DNA of 32,147 nt from Tissierellia bacterium (GTDB lineage: Bacteria > Bacillota > Clostridia > Tissierellales > Tepidimicrobiaceae): NCBI GenBank assembly GCA_012839745.1, contig DUMS01000067.1, forward strand, positions 1 through 32,147. Reading direction: 5' to 3'. Below, in pieces: positions 7,825-16,040 of this stretch. Made by a program: the position numbers and the translations under genes. The notes under the pieces were generated by a model that was given only the letters and a program-made list of their open reading frames with translations, did no database searches and had not been told where the DNA came from. Numbering within the stretch: the stretch's first letter is position 1; every line of letters starts with the position of its first letter.

Positions 7825-7864
7825 AAAATAGCCATGATGAAAACAAGAAATCATGGCTATTTTT
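7825..7864 (+). terminator. Rho-independent terminator of the korDABC-rpiR operon
   Basis: AAAATAGCCATGA (7825-7837) pairs perfectly with TCATGGCTATTTT (7851-7863), so the stem's 3' side doubles as the T run. It begins five bases after the regulator's stop. Confidence 0.85.
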
Positions 7865-7934
7865 ACAGAGATAAATATCATATTTAATGTTATCATAAAT
7901 GATAATCAAAAAACATACAAATTTTCTCTTTTTT

Positions 7935-7943
7935 TGTTATAAT
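7935..7943 (+). promoter_or_regulatory. Extended -10 promoter before the histidine phosphatase
   Basis: TGTTATAAT is a full extended -10 element. The -35 position holds only ATACAA (7915-7920). It lies just upstream of the AGGAGG of the next gene and after the previous operon's terminator. Confidence 0.55.
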
Positions 7944-7973
7944 CTATATATAAAACAAAACAGGAGGTATATC

Positions 7974-8591
7974 ATGACTAAAATCTACCTAGCTAGACAT
8001 GGAGAATCCCAATGGAATATATTAAAAATGATACAAGGCCAAAAAGATGTTCCATTAACTGAAAAAGGAATAAATCAAGCTAAACTATTGGGAAAAAGGC
8101 TTAAAGGTGAAAAAATAAAAAAAATATATTCCAGTGATCTATTGAGGGCTTATGAAACAGCAAAAATAGTTGGAGAGATTATCAACGTTGAAGTAATAGC
8201 CTTAAAAGAATTTAGAGAAATTAACTTTGGTATATGGGAAGGCATGTCCAATGATGAGCTTTATAAATATTATGAGGAAGAATATGAGCTGTGGCTTAGA
8301 AACCCTGAAAAGCTTATTCTTGAAGGTGCAGAAACCTTATACGATTTACAAAAAAGAGCTATTAGCGGAATAAATAAAATAATTAATACAAAGGATAGTA
8401 GTATAAATAATATTTTAATAGTTTCCCATAGCGCAACAATTAAAGCTATAATTTTAGGCTTATTGGATATGGATATATCACATTATAAGAATCTAGCGTT
8501 AGATAATGTCAGTCTAAGCATTATAGAGTTTAGAAAATATAATAATGTGCTAAAATTATTTAATGATACAAGCCACGTAAAGGAGCGTTGA
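7974..8591 (+). CDS. Histidine phosphatase family protein (phosphoglycerate mutase / CobC-like)
   Basis: A 205-residue branch-1 histidine phosphatase. The catalytic motif YLARHGES places the phospho-accepting His at residue 9 beside Arg8. SSDLLRAYETA, REINFGIWEGM (acidic catalyst) and VSHSATIKAI (second His) complete the active site. An upstream in-frame start at 7899 is possible, but it would precede the extended -10; AGGAGG at 7962-7967 selects the ATG at 7974. No cobalamin genes are nearby, so an alpha-ribazole phosphatase role cannot be claimed. The substrate is unknown and could be any small phosphoester. Confidence 0.85.
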   Translation: MTKIYLARHGESQWNILKMIQGQKDVPLTEKGINQAKLLGKRLKGEKIKKIYSSDLLRAYETAKIVGEIINVEVIALKEFREINFGIWEGMSNDELYKYYEEEYELWLRNPEKLILEGAETLYDLQKRAISGINKIINTKDSSINNILIVSHSATIKAIILGLLDMDISHYKNLALDNVSLSIIEFRKYNNVLKLFNDTSHVKER

Positions 8592-8595
8592 TTTC

Positions 8596-9813
8596 GTGAA
8601 AGTAGCCGTAATTGGAGGAGGACCTTCAGGTATTATTGCTTCAGGATTTGCAAGCTCTAGAGGATTGGATGTAACATTATTTGAAAGAAACAATAAGCTG
8701 GGAAAAAAATTATATATAACAGGTAAGGGAAGATGCAATGTAACAAATAGTTCTCCTATAGATGATTTTTTTGATAAGGTTATTACTAATAGTTCATTTT
8801 TATACAGCAGTTTTTACTCTTTTACTAATGAGGACATTATGAATTTAATTGAAAGATTTGGAGTAAAGCTAAAAGTAGAAAGAGGAGGCAGGGTTTTCCC
8901 ATTATCTGACAAATCCAGCGACATAATAAAAGCTTTTGAAAGATTCTTGGAACATAATAAAGTAAAAGTTAAATTGAACACTAGGATAATAGATGTTGAG
9001 TATAGTAAAGGAAAATTTTTGCTTATTTCAGAAAATGGAAATGAAGGTATATTTGATAGGCTGATTATATCAACAGGAGGAAAATCATACCCTGCTACCG
9101 GGTCCACTGGAGATGGCTACATGTTTGCCAAAAAACTTGGTCACACCATAACACCACTAAAGCCTTCTCTGGTACCTATGGAAACAAAAGAAGAATGGGT
9201 TAAATCCCTAATGGGTTTATCTCTGAAAAATGTGACTTTGGCGGCATTCATAAATGGCAGAAAAATACATGAGGAGTTCGGTGAAATGCTATTTAGCCAT
9301 TACGGAATTACAGGTCCAATTGTTCTATCAATGAGCAATGTAATAAATAAATATGATAATAAAAGCATTCACTTGATAATTGACTTAAAACCAGCACTTT
9401 CAATTGAAAAACTAGACCAGAGAGTTTTAAGGGATTTTGAGCTGTATAAAAACAAGCAGATAAAAAACGGCCTAATTAAATTATTACCTCAAAAGCTTAT
9501 TCCAGTTGTAATTAAAATAGCATACATCGATGAAACGAAACAGGTAAACCAGATTACAAAGGAAGAAAGAAGACGAATCGTTGAAACCATCAAGGGATTA
9601 CCTTTAACATTCAAGAAGTTTAGACCTATAGAAGAAGCCATAGTAACCTCTGGAGGGGTATCTACAAAAGAAATAAATCCTTCTACTATGGAATCCAAAA
9701 TAGTTCCAGGACTTTTCTTTACCGGCGAGGTTATAGATGTTGATGCATTAACTGGAGGATATAATCTGCAAATTGCCTATTCAACAGGCTATGTGGCAGG
9801 TATGAATGTATAG
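8596..9813 (+). CDS. FAD-dependent oxidoreductase, HI0933 (YhiN/BaiN-like) family
   Basis: A 405-residue flavoprotein with an N-terminal dinucleotide fold GGGPSGIIASG and the family hallmark KLGKKLYITGKGRCNVTN. Further family marks are STGGKSYPATGSTGDGY in the middle and ALTGGYNLQIAYSTGYVAG at the C-terminus, which closes the FAD site. Start is GTG four bases after the phosphatase stop, with AAAGGAG about ten bases upstream, so the two are probably co-transcribed. In many clostridia this gene lies upstream of cmk, as it does here at some distance. The natural substrate of most members is unknown; BaiN members act on bile-acid intermediates, but nothing here points to that. Confidence 0.88.
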   Translation: MKVAVIGGGPSGIIASGFASSRGLDVTLFERNNKLGKKLYITGKGRCNVTNSSPIDDFFDKVITNSSFLYSSFYSFTNEDIMNLIERFGVKLKVERGGRVFPLSDKSSDIIKAFERFLEHNKVKVKLNTRIIDVEYSKGKFLLISENGNEGIFDRLIISTGGKSYPATGSTGDGYMFAKKLGHTITPLKPSLVPMETKEEWVKSLMGLSLKNVTLAAFINGRKIHEEFGEMLFSHYGITGPIVLSMSNVINKYDNKSIHLIIDLKPALSIEKLDQRVLRDFELYKNKQIKNGLIKLLPQKLIPVVIKIAYIDETKQVNQITKEERRRIVETIKGLPLTFKKFRPIEEAIVTSGGVSTKEINPSTMESKIVPGLFFTGEVIDVDALTGGYNLQIAYSTGYVAGMNV

Positions 9814-9899
9814 GTTTGAATATTTACCCTTATAAAATCTTCATTAACTGTAAACAATATGCATAAAGTTATAGTAGTAATAAGATTCAGGGGGTAAAT

Positions 9900-10343
9900 A
9901 TGAAAACAGCATTTAATATTTTCGAAAAGGCTATATCATTATTATTGATATTATCTTTTTCTTTCTTAATAATAGTTCAGTATATTAACTATAGAGGCGA
10001 CCTTTCAATTAAAACTTCCTTGTTTGATGATGATAGCCTTGAATACATATTAAAAGAGGAATCATTGGAGAAAGGCATAATTATACTCAAAAATCTGGAC
10101 TCTCAGTATAATGACATAAGCATTCTGGTAAATGGTGAATACGTATCAGATTTTAAAGAAAATGATGAAGTTGAAATACCGGTATATAATAATGACATAG
10201 TAGAAATAGATGGAACTAGATACAGCAATAGGGTAAACATAAAAGTAGTTGGTATTAGTAAGAATATCAGCATCCCTAAACTCAATGAAATAGTTACAAC
10301 TTCACAAAGTATAGAAATATTAGGAAGAGTTCAAATAAAATAA
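9900..10343 (+). CDS. Membrane-anchored protein of unknown function
   Basis: I do not recognise this 147-residue protein. It has a single N-terminal membrane segment (about residues 11-29, AISLLLILSFSFLIIVQY) and an outside domain of about 115 residues rich in short beta-strand-like stretches (DISILVNGEYV, VEIPVYNNDIVEIDG, VNIKVVGIS). There are no cysteines and no catalytic-looking motif. AGGGGG at 9889-9894 supports the ATG. Codon use looks like its neighbours, so it seems native. It sits alone between the flavoprotein and aroH, with a separate promoter for aroH downstream. An envelope or sporulation role is only a guess. Confidence 0.75.
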   Translation: MKTAFNIFEKAISLLLILSFSFLIIVQYINYRGDLSIKTSLFDDDSLEYILKEESLEKGIIILKNLDSQYNDISILVNGEYVSDFKENDEVEIPVYNNDIVEIDGTRYSNRVNIKVVGISKNISIPKLNEIVTTSQSIEILGRVQIK

Positions 10344-10345
10344 AC

Positions 10346-10374
10346 TTGTTTGCTATCTGTTTTTAATATATAAT
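10346..10374 (+). promoter_or_regulatory. Promoter of the aroH-cmk-plsC-ispH/rpsA operon
   Basis: TTGTTT (10346-10351) and TATAAT (10369-10374) are separated by 17 bases. The start of transcription would fall near 10381, just before the ribosome site of aroH, giving a very short leader. Confidence 0.6.
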
Positions 10375-10395
10375 TAGTTAGAGGAAGTGATGCTA

Positions 10396-10761
10396 GTGAA
10401 TGTTGTAGCTATAAGAGGAGCTACTACTGTTGAAAATAACAGTAAATCCGATATCATAGAAGGAACAAAGGAATTATTATTAAATATTATCAAAGCAAAT
10501 AACTTAATAAAGGAAAATGTTATTAGTATCATATTTTCATCAACTAAAGATCTGGATTGTGAATACCCTGCTAAGGCTGCAAGGTTGTTAGGATATACTC
10601 AATGTGGATTAATGTGTTTTGCAGAAATGGACGTTAAAGGTAGCATTGGAAAATGTATTAGGGTTCTAATACTTTACCAGGACCCAAACTTAAAACAAGC
10701 AGATATTAAACACATATACCTTAAGAATGCAAAAGCATTAAGACCTGATTTAAGTGAATAG
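10396..10761 (+). CDS. aroH: Chorismate mutase, AroH class
   Basis: Rearranges chorismate to prephenate at the head of phenylalanine and tyrosine synthesis. The 121-residue product matches the trimeric AroH fold of Bacillus subtilis throughout: AIRGATTVE, YPAKAARLLGY, FAEMDVKGSIGKCIRV, HIYL and the ending LRPDLS. The expected active-site residues are Arg7, Cys74, Glu77, Arg89 and Tyr108. Upstream in-frame GTG (10387) and ATG (10390) codons lie on or within three bases of GAGGAAG, too close; GTG at 10396 has normal spacing. No other aromatic pathway genes are in the window. Confidence 0.9.
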   Translation: MNVVAIRGATTVENNSKSDIIEGTKELLLNIIKANNLIKENVISIIFSSTKDLDCEYPAKAARLLGYTQCGLMCFAEMDVKGSIGKCIRVLILYQDPNLKQADIKHIYLKNAKALRPDLSE

Positions 10762-10810
10762 CAACAACAATGCCACCAACAGGTGGTTATTATTTTATCG
10801 GGAGGTAAAT

Positions 10811-11473
10811 ATGGAAAATAGGAGATTGGTTATTGCTGTAGATGGCCCTGCTGGAGCCGGAAAAAGCACTATAGCTAAGAAAGTGGCGCAAAAATTAAAC
10901 ATTGAATATATCGATACAGGTGCAATGTATAGAGCCTTAACACTGAAGGTTATAAGGTCAAATGTTGAAATTGATAACGTAGAAGAAATACTTAAAATAA
11001 TGGAATCCACATCTATAGAGTTTATAGATAACCACATATATTTAGATGGGACAAGGGTAGATGAGGAAATAAGGGAAAATATTATTAATACAAAAGTATC
11101 ATTTATAGCTAAAATCAAAGAAGTAAGGCAAATGATGATTAAGCTTCAAAGGAAAATGGCAGAATATACCAATGTGATTATGGATGGAAGGGATATAGGT
11201 ACAGTGGTTTTACCAAATGCCAATTACAAATTTTTTATAACAGCTTCTGTAGAAGAAAGAGCTAAAAGAAGATATAAAGAATTAATTGAAAAAAACAATG
11301 AGAATATAACTTATGAAAAAGTTCTGGAAGAAATTAAAGAAAGGGATAAAATAGATAGCACCAGAAAAATAGCCCCACTAAAAAAGAGCCCTGACGCCTA
11401 TGAAATTGATACTACCAACAAAACAATAGAAGAATGTGTAGATGAAATAATAAACATAATCGAAGGGAGGTAA
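10811..11473 (+). CDS. cmk: (d)CMP kinase
   Basis: Phosphorylates CMP and dCMP with ATP. The P-loop DGPAGAGKST is at residues 11-20, followed by YIDTGAMYRALTLK and the nucleotide-binding MDGRDIGTVVLPNA. The 220-residue length is normal. GGGAGGT at 10800-10806 fixes the ATG at 10811. A small hairpin (CCACC/GGTGG at 10773-10786) followed by a T-rich stretch lies between aroH and cmk; it might be a weak attenuator but is too short to call. The cmk-plsC-ispH/rpsA order is a familiar clostridial block. Confidence 0.93.
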   Translation: MENRRLVIAVDGPAGAGKSTIAKKVAQKLNIEYIDTGAMYRALTLKVIRSNVEIDNVEEILKIMESTSIEFIDNHIYLDGTRVDEEIRENIINTKVSFIAKIKEVRQMMIKLQRKMAEYTNVIMDGRDIGTVVLPNANYKFFITASVEERAKRRYKELIEKNNENITYEKVLEEIKERDKIDSTRKIAPLKKSPDAYEIDTTNKTIEECVDEIINIIEGR

Positions 11474-11477
11474 GATA

Positions 11478-12056
11478 TTGTATTTTTACAAATTTGCAAG
11501 AATCCTCATGTCAATTATATTTAAATTCTTCTATCGTGTTGAAGTTACAGGTATTGAAAATATACCACAAGAAGGAAGATTAATTCTTTGCTCAAATCAC
11601 ATAAGCGTATTGGATCCTATTCTTTTAGGTATTTCCATAAGAAGGCCTATTTCCTTTATGGCAAAAAAGGAACTGTTTGAGAATAAACTTGTTGGCAAAA
11701 TATTATCAATGCTCACAGCATTCCCTGTGGACAGGGGAGAATCAGATCTTTCTGCCATCAGAAATTCTATAGATATATTAAAAAATGAAAGAATATTAGG
11801 CATATTTCCTGAAGGAACGAGAACTTCCAAAATAGATATAGAGTCCGCCAAGCCGGGAGTAAGCTTAATAGCATATAGAAGTAAATCTCCTGTAATTCCA
11901 GTATACATTGAATCCAGTTATAGGCTTTTTTCTAAAGTAAAGATTATAATAGGCAAACCTATATCATTCAGCTACGATAAAAAGCTTAAAACTGAAGACC
12001 ATAAAAATATCAGCAAATATATATTAGAATCCATTTATTCATTAAAAAATAAATAG
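11478..12056 (+). CDS. plsC: 1-acyl-sn-glycerol-3-phosphate acyltransferase
   Basis: Adds the second acyl chain to lysophosphatidic acid in membrane lipid synthesis. NHISVLDP holds the HX4D catalytic motif, and IFPEGTRTS is the acyl-acceptor-binding motif. An N-terminal hydrophobic stretch (FARILMSIIFKFFY) suggests membrane association. Start is TTG four bases after cmk with GGGAGGT upstream; the 192-residue length is normal. Confidence 0.9.
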   Translation: MYFYKFARILMSIIFKFFYRVEVTGIENIPQEGRLILCSNHISVLDPILLGISIRRPISFMAKKELFENKLVGKILSMLTAFPVDRGESDLSAIRNSIDILKNERILGIFPEGTRTSKIDIESAKPGVSLIAYRSKSPVIPVYIESSYRLFSKVKIIIGKPISFSYDKKLKTEDHKNISKYILESIYSLKNK

Positions 12057-12067
12057 GGGGAAAGAAA

Positions 12068-14038
12068 GTGAAAATCATTATTGCTGAACATGCAGGATTT
12101 TGCTTTGGAGTCAAAAGAGCTGTTGAAACTGCTGAAAAGATTCTAAAAGAATCTGGCAGTGAAAATTTGTATTCATTTGGTCCTTTGGTACACAATTCTC
12201 AAGTAGTTGAGAAGTTTAATAAAGAAGGTTTAAATGTTGTAGAAGATATAGATAGCATATCCACTGGCAAGGTAATAGTAAGGTCTCATGGCATACCTGA
12301 AAGCTTACAAAGATTAATAGAAGAAAAGAAAATTGAACTAATAGATTGCACTTGCCCATTTGTTAAATCAGTTCATAATAAGGTTAGCAACTATTATAAA
12401 GAAGGATATCAGATTGTAATTATTGGAGATAAAGACCATCCAGAAGTAATTGGAATAAATGGCTGGTGCAATAATGCTGCAGTAATCATAAATAGTGAAG
12501 AAGAAGCAAAATGCCTTCCACATTATGATAAAATATGCGTAGTTTCACAGACTACAAATACCTTTAATAAATTTAATAACATTGCAAACATTATTAAAAA
12601 CAAAGGTAATGAAGTAAAGATTTTTAATACCATATGTAATGCTACACAAAAAAGGCAATCAGCATGCGAGGAATTAGCAAAAAAAGTAGATGCAATGATT
12701 GTTATTGGAGGATACCACAGCTCAAATACAAATAAGCTTGTAGAAGTAAGCAAAAGGCATTGTTCCAATACTTACCACATAGAAGTTGCAAAAGAATTAC
12801 CTTTACAAGAGCTATCAAAATTTAATACAATAGGAATAACTGCAGGTGCTTCAACACCTGATTGGATAATTAAGGAGGTTGTTGATACAATGAATAATAT
12901 CAATAATGATGAAATGTTAGATGCAATAGAAAAATCATTTACAAGGATAAATAGGGGGGACATAGTTAAGGGAAAAGTAATCTATGTAACAGATAACGAG
13001 ATAATGGTAAATATAAACTATAAATCTGACGGAATAGTGACTAAAGACGAATTATCAAGTGATCCAGATGTAAATCCCAAAGACCTTTTTAAAGAAGGAG
13101 ATGATATTGAGGTATATGTTGTTAAATTAGATGATGGAGAAGGCAATGTAGTGCTTTCATACAAGAGAATGGAAACAATTAGAGGATGGGAAAAATTAGA
13201 AGAAGCTTTTAATAATAAAACAGTAGTAGAATGTAAGGTTCTGGACAACATAAAAGGTGGATTATCTGTATTGGTATATGGAATAAAAGGATTCATACCT
13301 GCATCACAGGTATCAATAAAATACGTTGATGATCTGTCAAAATACAAAAATATGAAATTAAAAGCCAAAATTATTGACTTTGATAAAGACAAAAATAGAG
13401 TAGTATTATCTAGTAAAGAAGTTGAAAAGGAAGAGATAGAAAAGAAAAAGGAAGAACTTTGGAACAGCTTAAAAATTGGCGATGTTATTGAAGGAACAGT
13501 AGTAAGGCTGGCAGACTTTGGCGCTTTTGTAGATATTGGTGGTATAGATGGACTTATTCATATATCTGATTTATCCTGGTTCAGAGTTAATTCTCCTTCT
13601 GAAATAGTAAATGTAGGTGATATCGTAAAAGTACAGATCTTAGATTTTGATAAGGAGAAAAATAAAGTTTCTCTTGGACTAAAGCAGACCTTACCAAAGC
13701 CATGGGATGTATTTGTACAAAACAATAAAGTAGGAGATGTAGTTACTGGAAAAGTTGTAAGCCTTCTGGACTTTGGTGCCTTTGTAAGGTTAAAGGAAGG
13801 TGTTGAAGGATTGGTTCATGTTTCTCAAATATCTACTGAACATGTCAAAAAACCTTCTGATAAATTAAAGGTAGGAGATATTGTTACTGTTAAGATTATG
13901 GATATAAACGAAGAAGATAACAGAATAAGTTTAAGTATGAAAGCCATAGAAGAAGAAAATTCCAAAAAAGAAGAAGTAAAAATAGTAAATGAGGATATGA
14001 ATGTAAGCATAGCTGATTTTATGGAAAAAGATAAATAA
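12068..14038 (+). CDS. ispH-rpsA: Fusion of 4-hydroxy-3-methylbut-2-enyl diphosphate reductase (IspH) and ribosomal protein S1
   Basis: A 656-residue two-part protein. Residues 1 to about 280 are IspH, the iron-sulfur enzyme making IPP and DMAPP in the MEP pathway; cluster cysteines are Cys12 (GFCFGVKRA), Cys96 (DCTCPFV) and Cys190 (NTICNATQ), with substrate-binding His74 and His124. Residues from about 295 hold four S1 RNA-binding repeats, the last two most typical (GTVVRLADFGAFVDIGG and GKVVSLLDFGAFVRLKEG). This fusion is known in several clostridia. Start is GTG after a GGGGGAAAG site, 11 bases after plsC. There is no internal stop or frameshift. The S1 half has four repeats against six in E. 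coli. Confidence 0.95.
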   Translation: MKIIIAEHAGFCFGVKRAVETAEKILKESGSENLYSFGPLVHNSQVVEKFNKEGLNVVEDIDSISTGKVIVRSHGIPESLQRLIEEKKIELIDCTCPFVKSVHNKVSNYYKEGYQIVIIGDKDHPEVIGINGWCNNAAVIINSEEEAKCLPHYDKICVVSQTTNTFNKFNNIANIIKNKGNEVKIFNTICNATQKRQSACEELAKKVDAMIVIGGYHSSNTNKLVEVSKRHCSNTYHIEVAKELPLQELSKFNTIGITAGASTPDWIIKEVVDTMNNINNDEMLDAIEKSFTRINRGDIVKGKVIYVTDNEIMVNINYKSDGIVTKDELSSDPDVNPKDLFKEGDDIEVYVVKLDDGEGNVVLSYKRMETIRGWEKLEEAFNNKTVVECKVLDNIKGGLSVLVYGIKGFIPASQVSIKYVDDLSKYKNMKLKAKIIDFDKDKNRVVLSSKEVEKEEIEKKKEELWNSLKIGDVIEGTVVRLADFGAFVDIGGIDGLIHISDLSWFRVNSPSEIVNVGDIVKVQILDFDKEKNKVSLGLKQTLPKPWDVFVQNNKVGDVVTGKVVSLLDFGAFVRLKEGVEGLVHVSQISTEHVKKPSDKLKVGDIVTVKIMDINEEDNRISLSMKAIEEENSKKEEVKIVNEDMNVSIADFMEKDK

Positions 14039-14041
14039 ATT

Positions 14042-14126
14042 GTAAAGGGTTTTGATGTATAATAATCATCAATTTGTAAAAAATATTTTATGTAACCTCT
14101 CAAAACTACATCAAGACCCCCTTTAC
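14042..14126 (+). other. Long stem-loop block between ispH-rpsA and cheR
   Basis: GTAAAGGG (14042-14049) and TTTTGATGTA (14050-14059) pair with TACATCAAGA (14107-14116) and CCCTTTAC (14119-14126), an 18-bp stem with a two-base CC bulge and a 47-base loop. Within the loop, TAAAA/TTTTA can pair. TTGATG at 14052-14057 can also pair with the nearer CATCAA (14067-14072), giving an alternative fold. The block ends one base before the terminator hairpin. It may be a 3' structure of ispH-rpsA or a leader of cheR; it matches no riboswitch I know. Confidence 0.4.
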
Positions 14127-14127
14127 G

Positions 14128-14163
14128 AATTTTCTGTGGTTTTCATGCCACAGAAAATTTTTT
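14128..14163 (+). terminator. Rho-independent terminator upstream of cheR
   Basis: AATTTTCTGTGG (14128-14139) pairs perfectly with CCACAGAAAATT (14148-14159) around an eight-base loop, followed by six T's at 14158-14163. It is 27 bases before the cheR start. Confidence 0.85.
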
Positions 14164-14190
14164 ATATAATTAATTTAAGAAGGGGATGAT

Positions 14191-14970
14191 ATGGAGCAAT
14201 TTGAAATATTTAAAAAAAGAATAAATAACCTCATAAATATAGATTTAAACCTATATAAGGAAAATCAAATGCTAAGAAGAATAACATCATTGATGAAAAG
14301 AAACGGATTTGACAGTTTTGAAGAATACTATGCACATTTAGAAACTGACAGATCGTTGTTAGACCAATTTATAGATTATTTAACCATTAACGTTTCAGAA
14401 TTCTTCAGAAATCCTTCACAATGGGAAGTGCTTCAAAAAGATATATTACCTAGTATTATAACTAAATTGAATAGACCTCTCAACATCTGGAGTTCAGCTT
14501 GTTCTACTGGAGAAGAACCATATTCGCTGGCGATGCTCCTTACAAAGTTTTACAGGCTGGAAGAAATAAATATATTAGCTACTGATATAGATACAGTTGC
14601 AATTGAAAAAGCAAAAAAAGGTATATATGACGAAAAAGCCATATCAAAGGTTCCCATTGAATTCCTTGATAGATTTTTTGAAAACTATCACAAATCATAC
14701 AAAATAAAGGATGAAATAAAAAATACTGTCAGATTTGAAAGAATAGACTTACTGAAAGACCCTTTCCCAAAGCACATGGATTTGATTTTGTGCAGAAATG
14801 TCATTATCTATTTTACTTCTGAAGCAAAGGATATGATATATACAAAATTCTATAATAGCCTAAATGATAATGGTATATTATTTGTAGGCAGCACTGAACA
14901 GATATTGACTCCTGAAAAGTACAGCTTCAAACCAGTAAAAACTTTTTTTTATACAAAATATGAAAGATAA
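14191..14970 (+). CDS. cheR: Chemotaxis protein methyltransferase CheR
   Basis: Uses S-adenosylmethionine to methylate glutamates of chemoreceptors. The N-terminal helical domain (about residues 1-75) includes FEEYYAHLETD and LTINVSEFFRNPSQW. The SAM-binding motif is WSSACSTGEEPYSLAM, then ATDIDTVAIEKAKKGIY and LILCRNVIIYFT. Length (259 residues) is normal. No receptor, cheB or other chemotaxis gene is in the window, so it is an orphan copy at this locus. It may share a transcript with the downstream peptidases (14-base gap). Confidence 0.92.
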   Translation: MEQFEIFKKRINNLINIDLNLYKENQMLRRITSLMKRNGFDSFEEYYAHLETDRSLLDQFIDYLTINVSEFFRNPSQWEVLQKDILPSIITKLNRPLNIWSSACSTGEEPYSLAMLLTKFYRLEEINILATDIDTVAIEKAKKGIYDEKAISKVPIEFLDRFFENYHKSYKIKDEIKNTVRFERIDLLKDPFPKHMDLILCRNVIIYFTSEAKDMIYTKFYNSLNDNGILFVGSTEQILTPEKYSFKPVKTFFYTKYER

Positions 14971-14984
14971 GGGGGAGAAAACAG

Positions 14985-16040
14985 TTGAATACAAAAGAGT
15001 TTTTGATTAAACTATGCAACAGTCGCAGCGTTTCTGGACACGAATCAGACGTAGTCCAATTAATTGAGTCTGCTTTTTCCAAATATTCTGATAGTATAAA
15101 AGTTGATAATCTGGGAAATGTGATTATTTTAAAGAAAGGCAAAAATAACATTTCCAATTCAAAAGCAATGATTGCTGGCCATATGGATGAAATTGGACTA
15201 GTAGTCAAATCAATTGAAGAAAATGGATTTATTAAATTTACAAATATAGGTGGCATTGACCCAAGAACTATACTAAGCCAGGAAGTAACAGTTCATGGCA
15301 CAAAAGACCTATTTGGAGTTATAGTATCTAAACCCCCACACTTGCAGGAAGAATCAGAAAACGAAAAGGCACTCAAGATGGACGAGCTGTATATTGATTT
15401 GGGCTATGACAATAATACAGTTAAGAATTACGTTAATATAGGGGATATAATCACAATAAACAGAGAGATAAAAGAGCTTAGAGGAGATAGACTAGCCGGT
15501 AAGTCATTAGATGACAAAGCAGGAATAGCCTCTATGTATGAATGTATTAAAGAGCTATCCAAAATAGAACATGAATTAGATATATATTTCGTCTGTACAG
15601 TTCAAGAAGAAGTTGGACTGAGAGGAGCAACTACAAGCGCCTATAAAATAAACCCTGATTTTGGTGTAGCTATTGATGTTGGATTTGCTTCAACTCCAGA
15701 ATTGCCTAAGAAACATACAATTGATATGGGAATGGGGCCTGGCATTACCATCGGTGGAAATATTCATCCTAAATTAAGAGAAAAATTAGTTGAAACAGCA
15801 AAGGAATACAATATACCTTTCCAGTATGAAGTTGCACCAGGAGGTATAGGTACAGACGCTAATGCCATGCAAATTACCAGAGAAGGTATCCCAACCCTGA
15901 ACTTATCCATTCCATTAAGATATATGCATACTTCTGTTGAAGTTGTAGACATGAAGGATATCAAAAACACAGCAAAATTATTGGCCTTTTTCATAGCTTC
16001 TATTACAAGTGATAATTTGGAGGGGTTATTATGCTATTAA
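14985..16040 (+). CDS. M42-family metallopeptidase, copy 1
   Basis: Dinuclear-metal aminopeptidase of the FrvX/YsdC/TET family, usually a dodecameric tetrahedral particle that trims peptides in the cytoplasm. All metal ligands are visible: His66 and Asp68 (AGHMDEIG), Asp176 (SLDDKAG), Glu208/Glu209 (QEEVGLRGA), Asp231 (AIDVGF) and His315 (RYMHTSVEV). The 351-residue length is normal. Start is TTG after AAGGGGGAG. Its last 10 bases overlap copy 2, so the genes are translationally coupled. Confidence 0.92.
   Translation: MNTKEFLIKLCNSRSVSGHESDVVQLIESAFSKYSDSIKVDNLGNVIILKKGKNNISNSKAMIAGHMDEIGLVVKSIEENGFIKFTNIGGIDPRTILSQEVTVHGTKDLFGVIVSKPPHLQEESENEKALKMDELYIDLGYDNNTVKNYVNIGDIITINREIKELRGDRLAGKSLDDKAGIASMYECIKELSKIEHELDIYFVCTVQEEVGLRGATTSAYKINPDFGVAIDVGFASTPELPKKHTIDMGMGPGITIGGNIHPKLREKLVETAKEYNIPFQYEVAPGGIGTDANAMQITREGIPTLNLSIPLRYMHTSVEVVDMKDIKNTAKLLAFFIASITSDNLEGLLCY

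Noticed and set aside
10773-10786. Terminator between aroH and cmk
   Set aside because: The stem is only five pairs and the T stretch is interrupted; the genes are more likely co-transcribed.
12068-14038. Missing stop or sequencing error joining ispH and rpsA
   Set aside because: The fusion is a known arrangement in clostridia, and both halves are intact with a plausible linker.
14042-14126. c-di-GMP riboswitch controlling cheR
   Set aside because: A chemotaxis target made this attractive, but I do not see the conserved core sequences of either c-di-GMP class. It is kept only as an unclassified structure.
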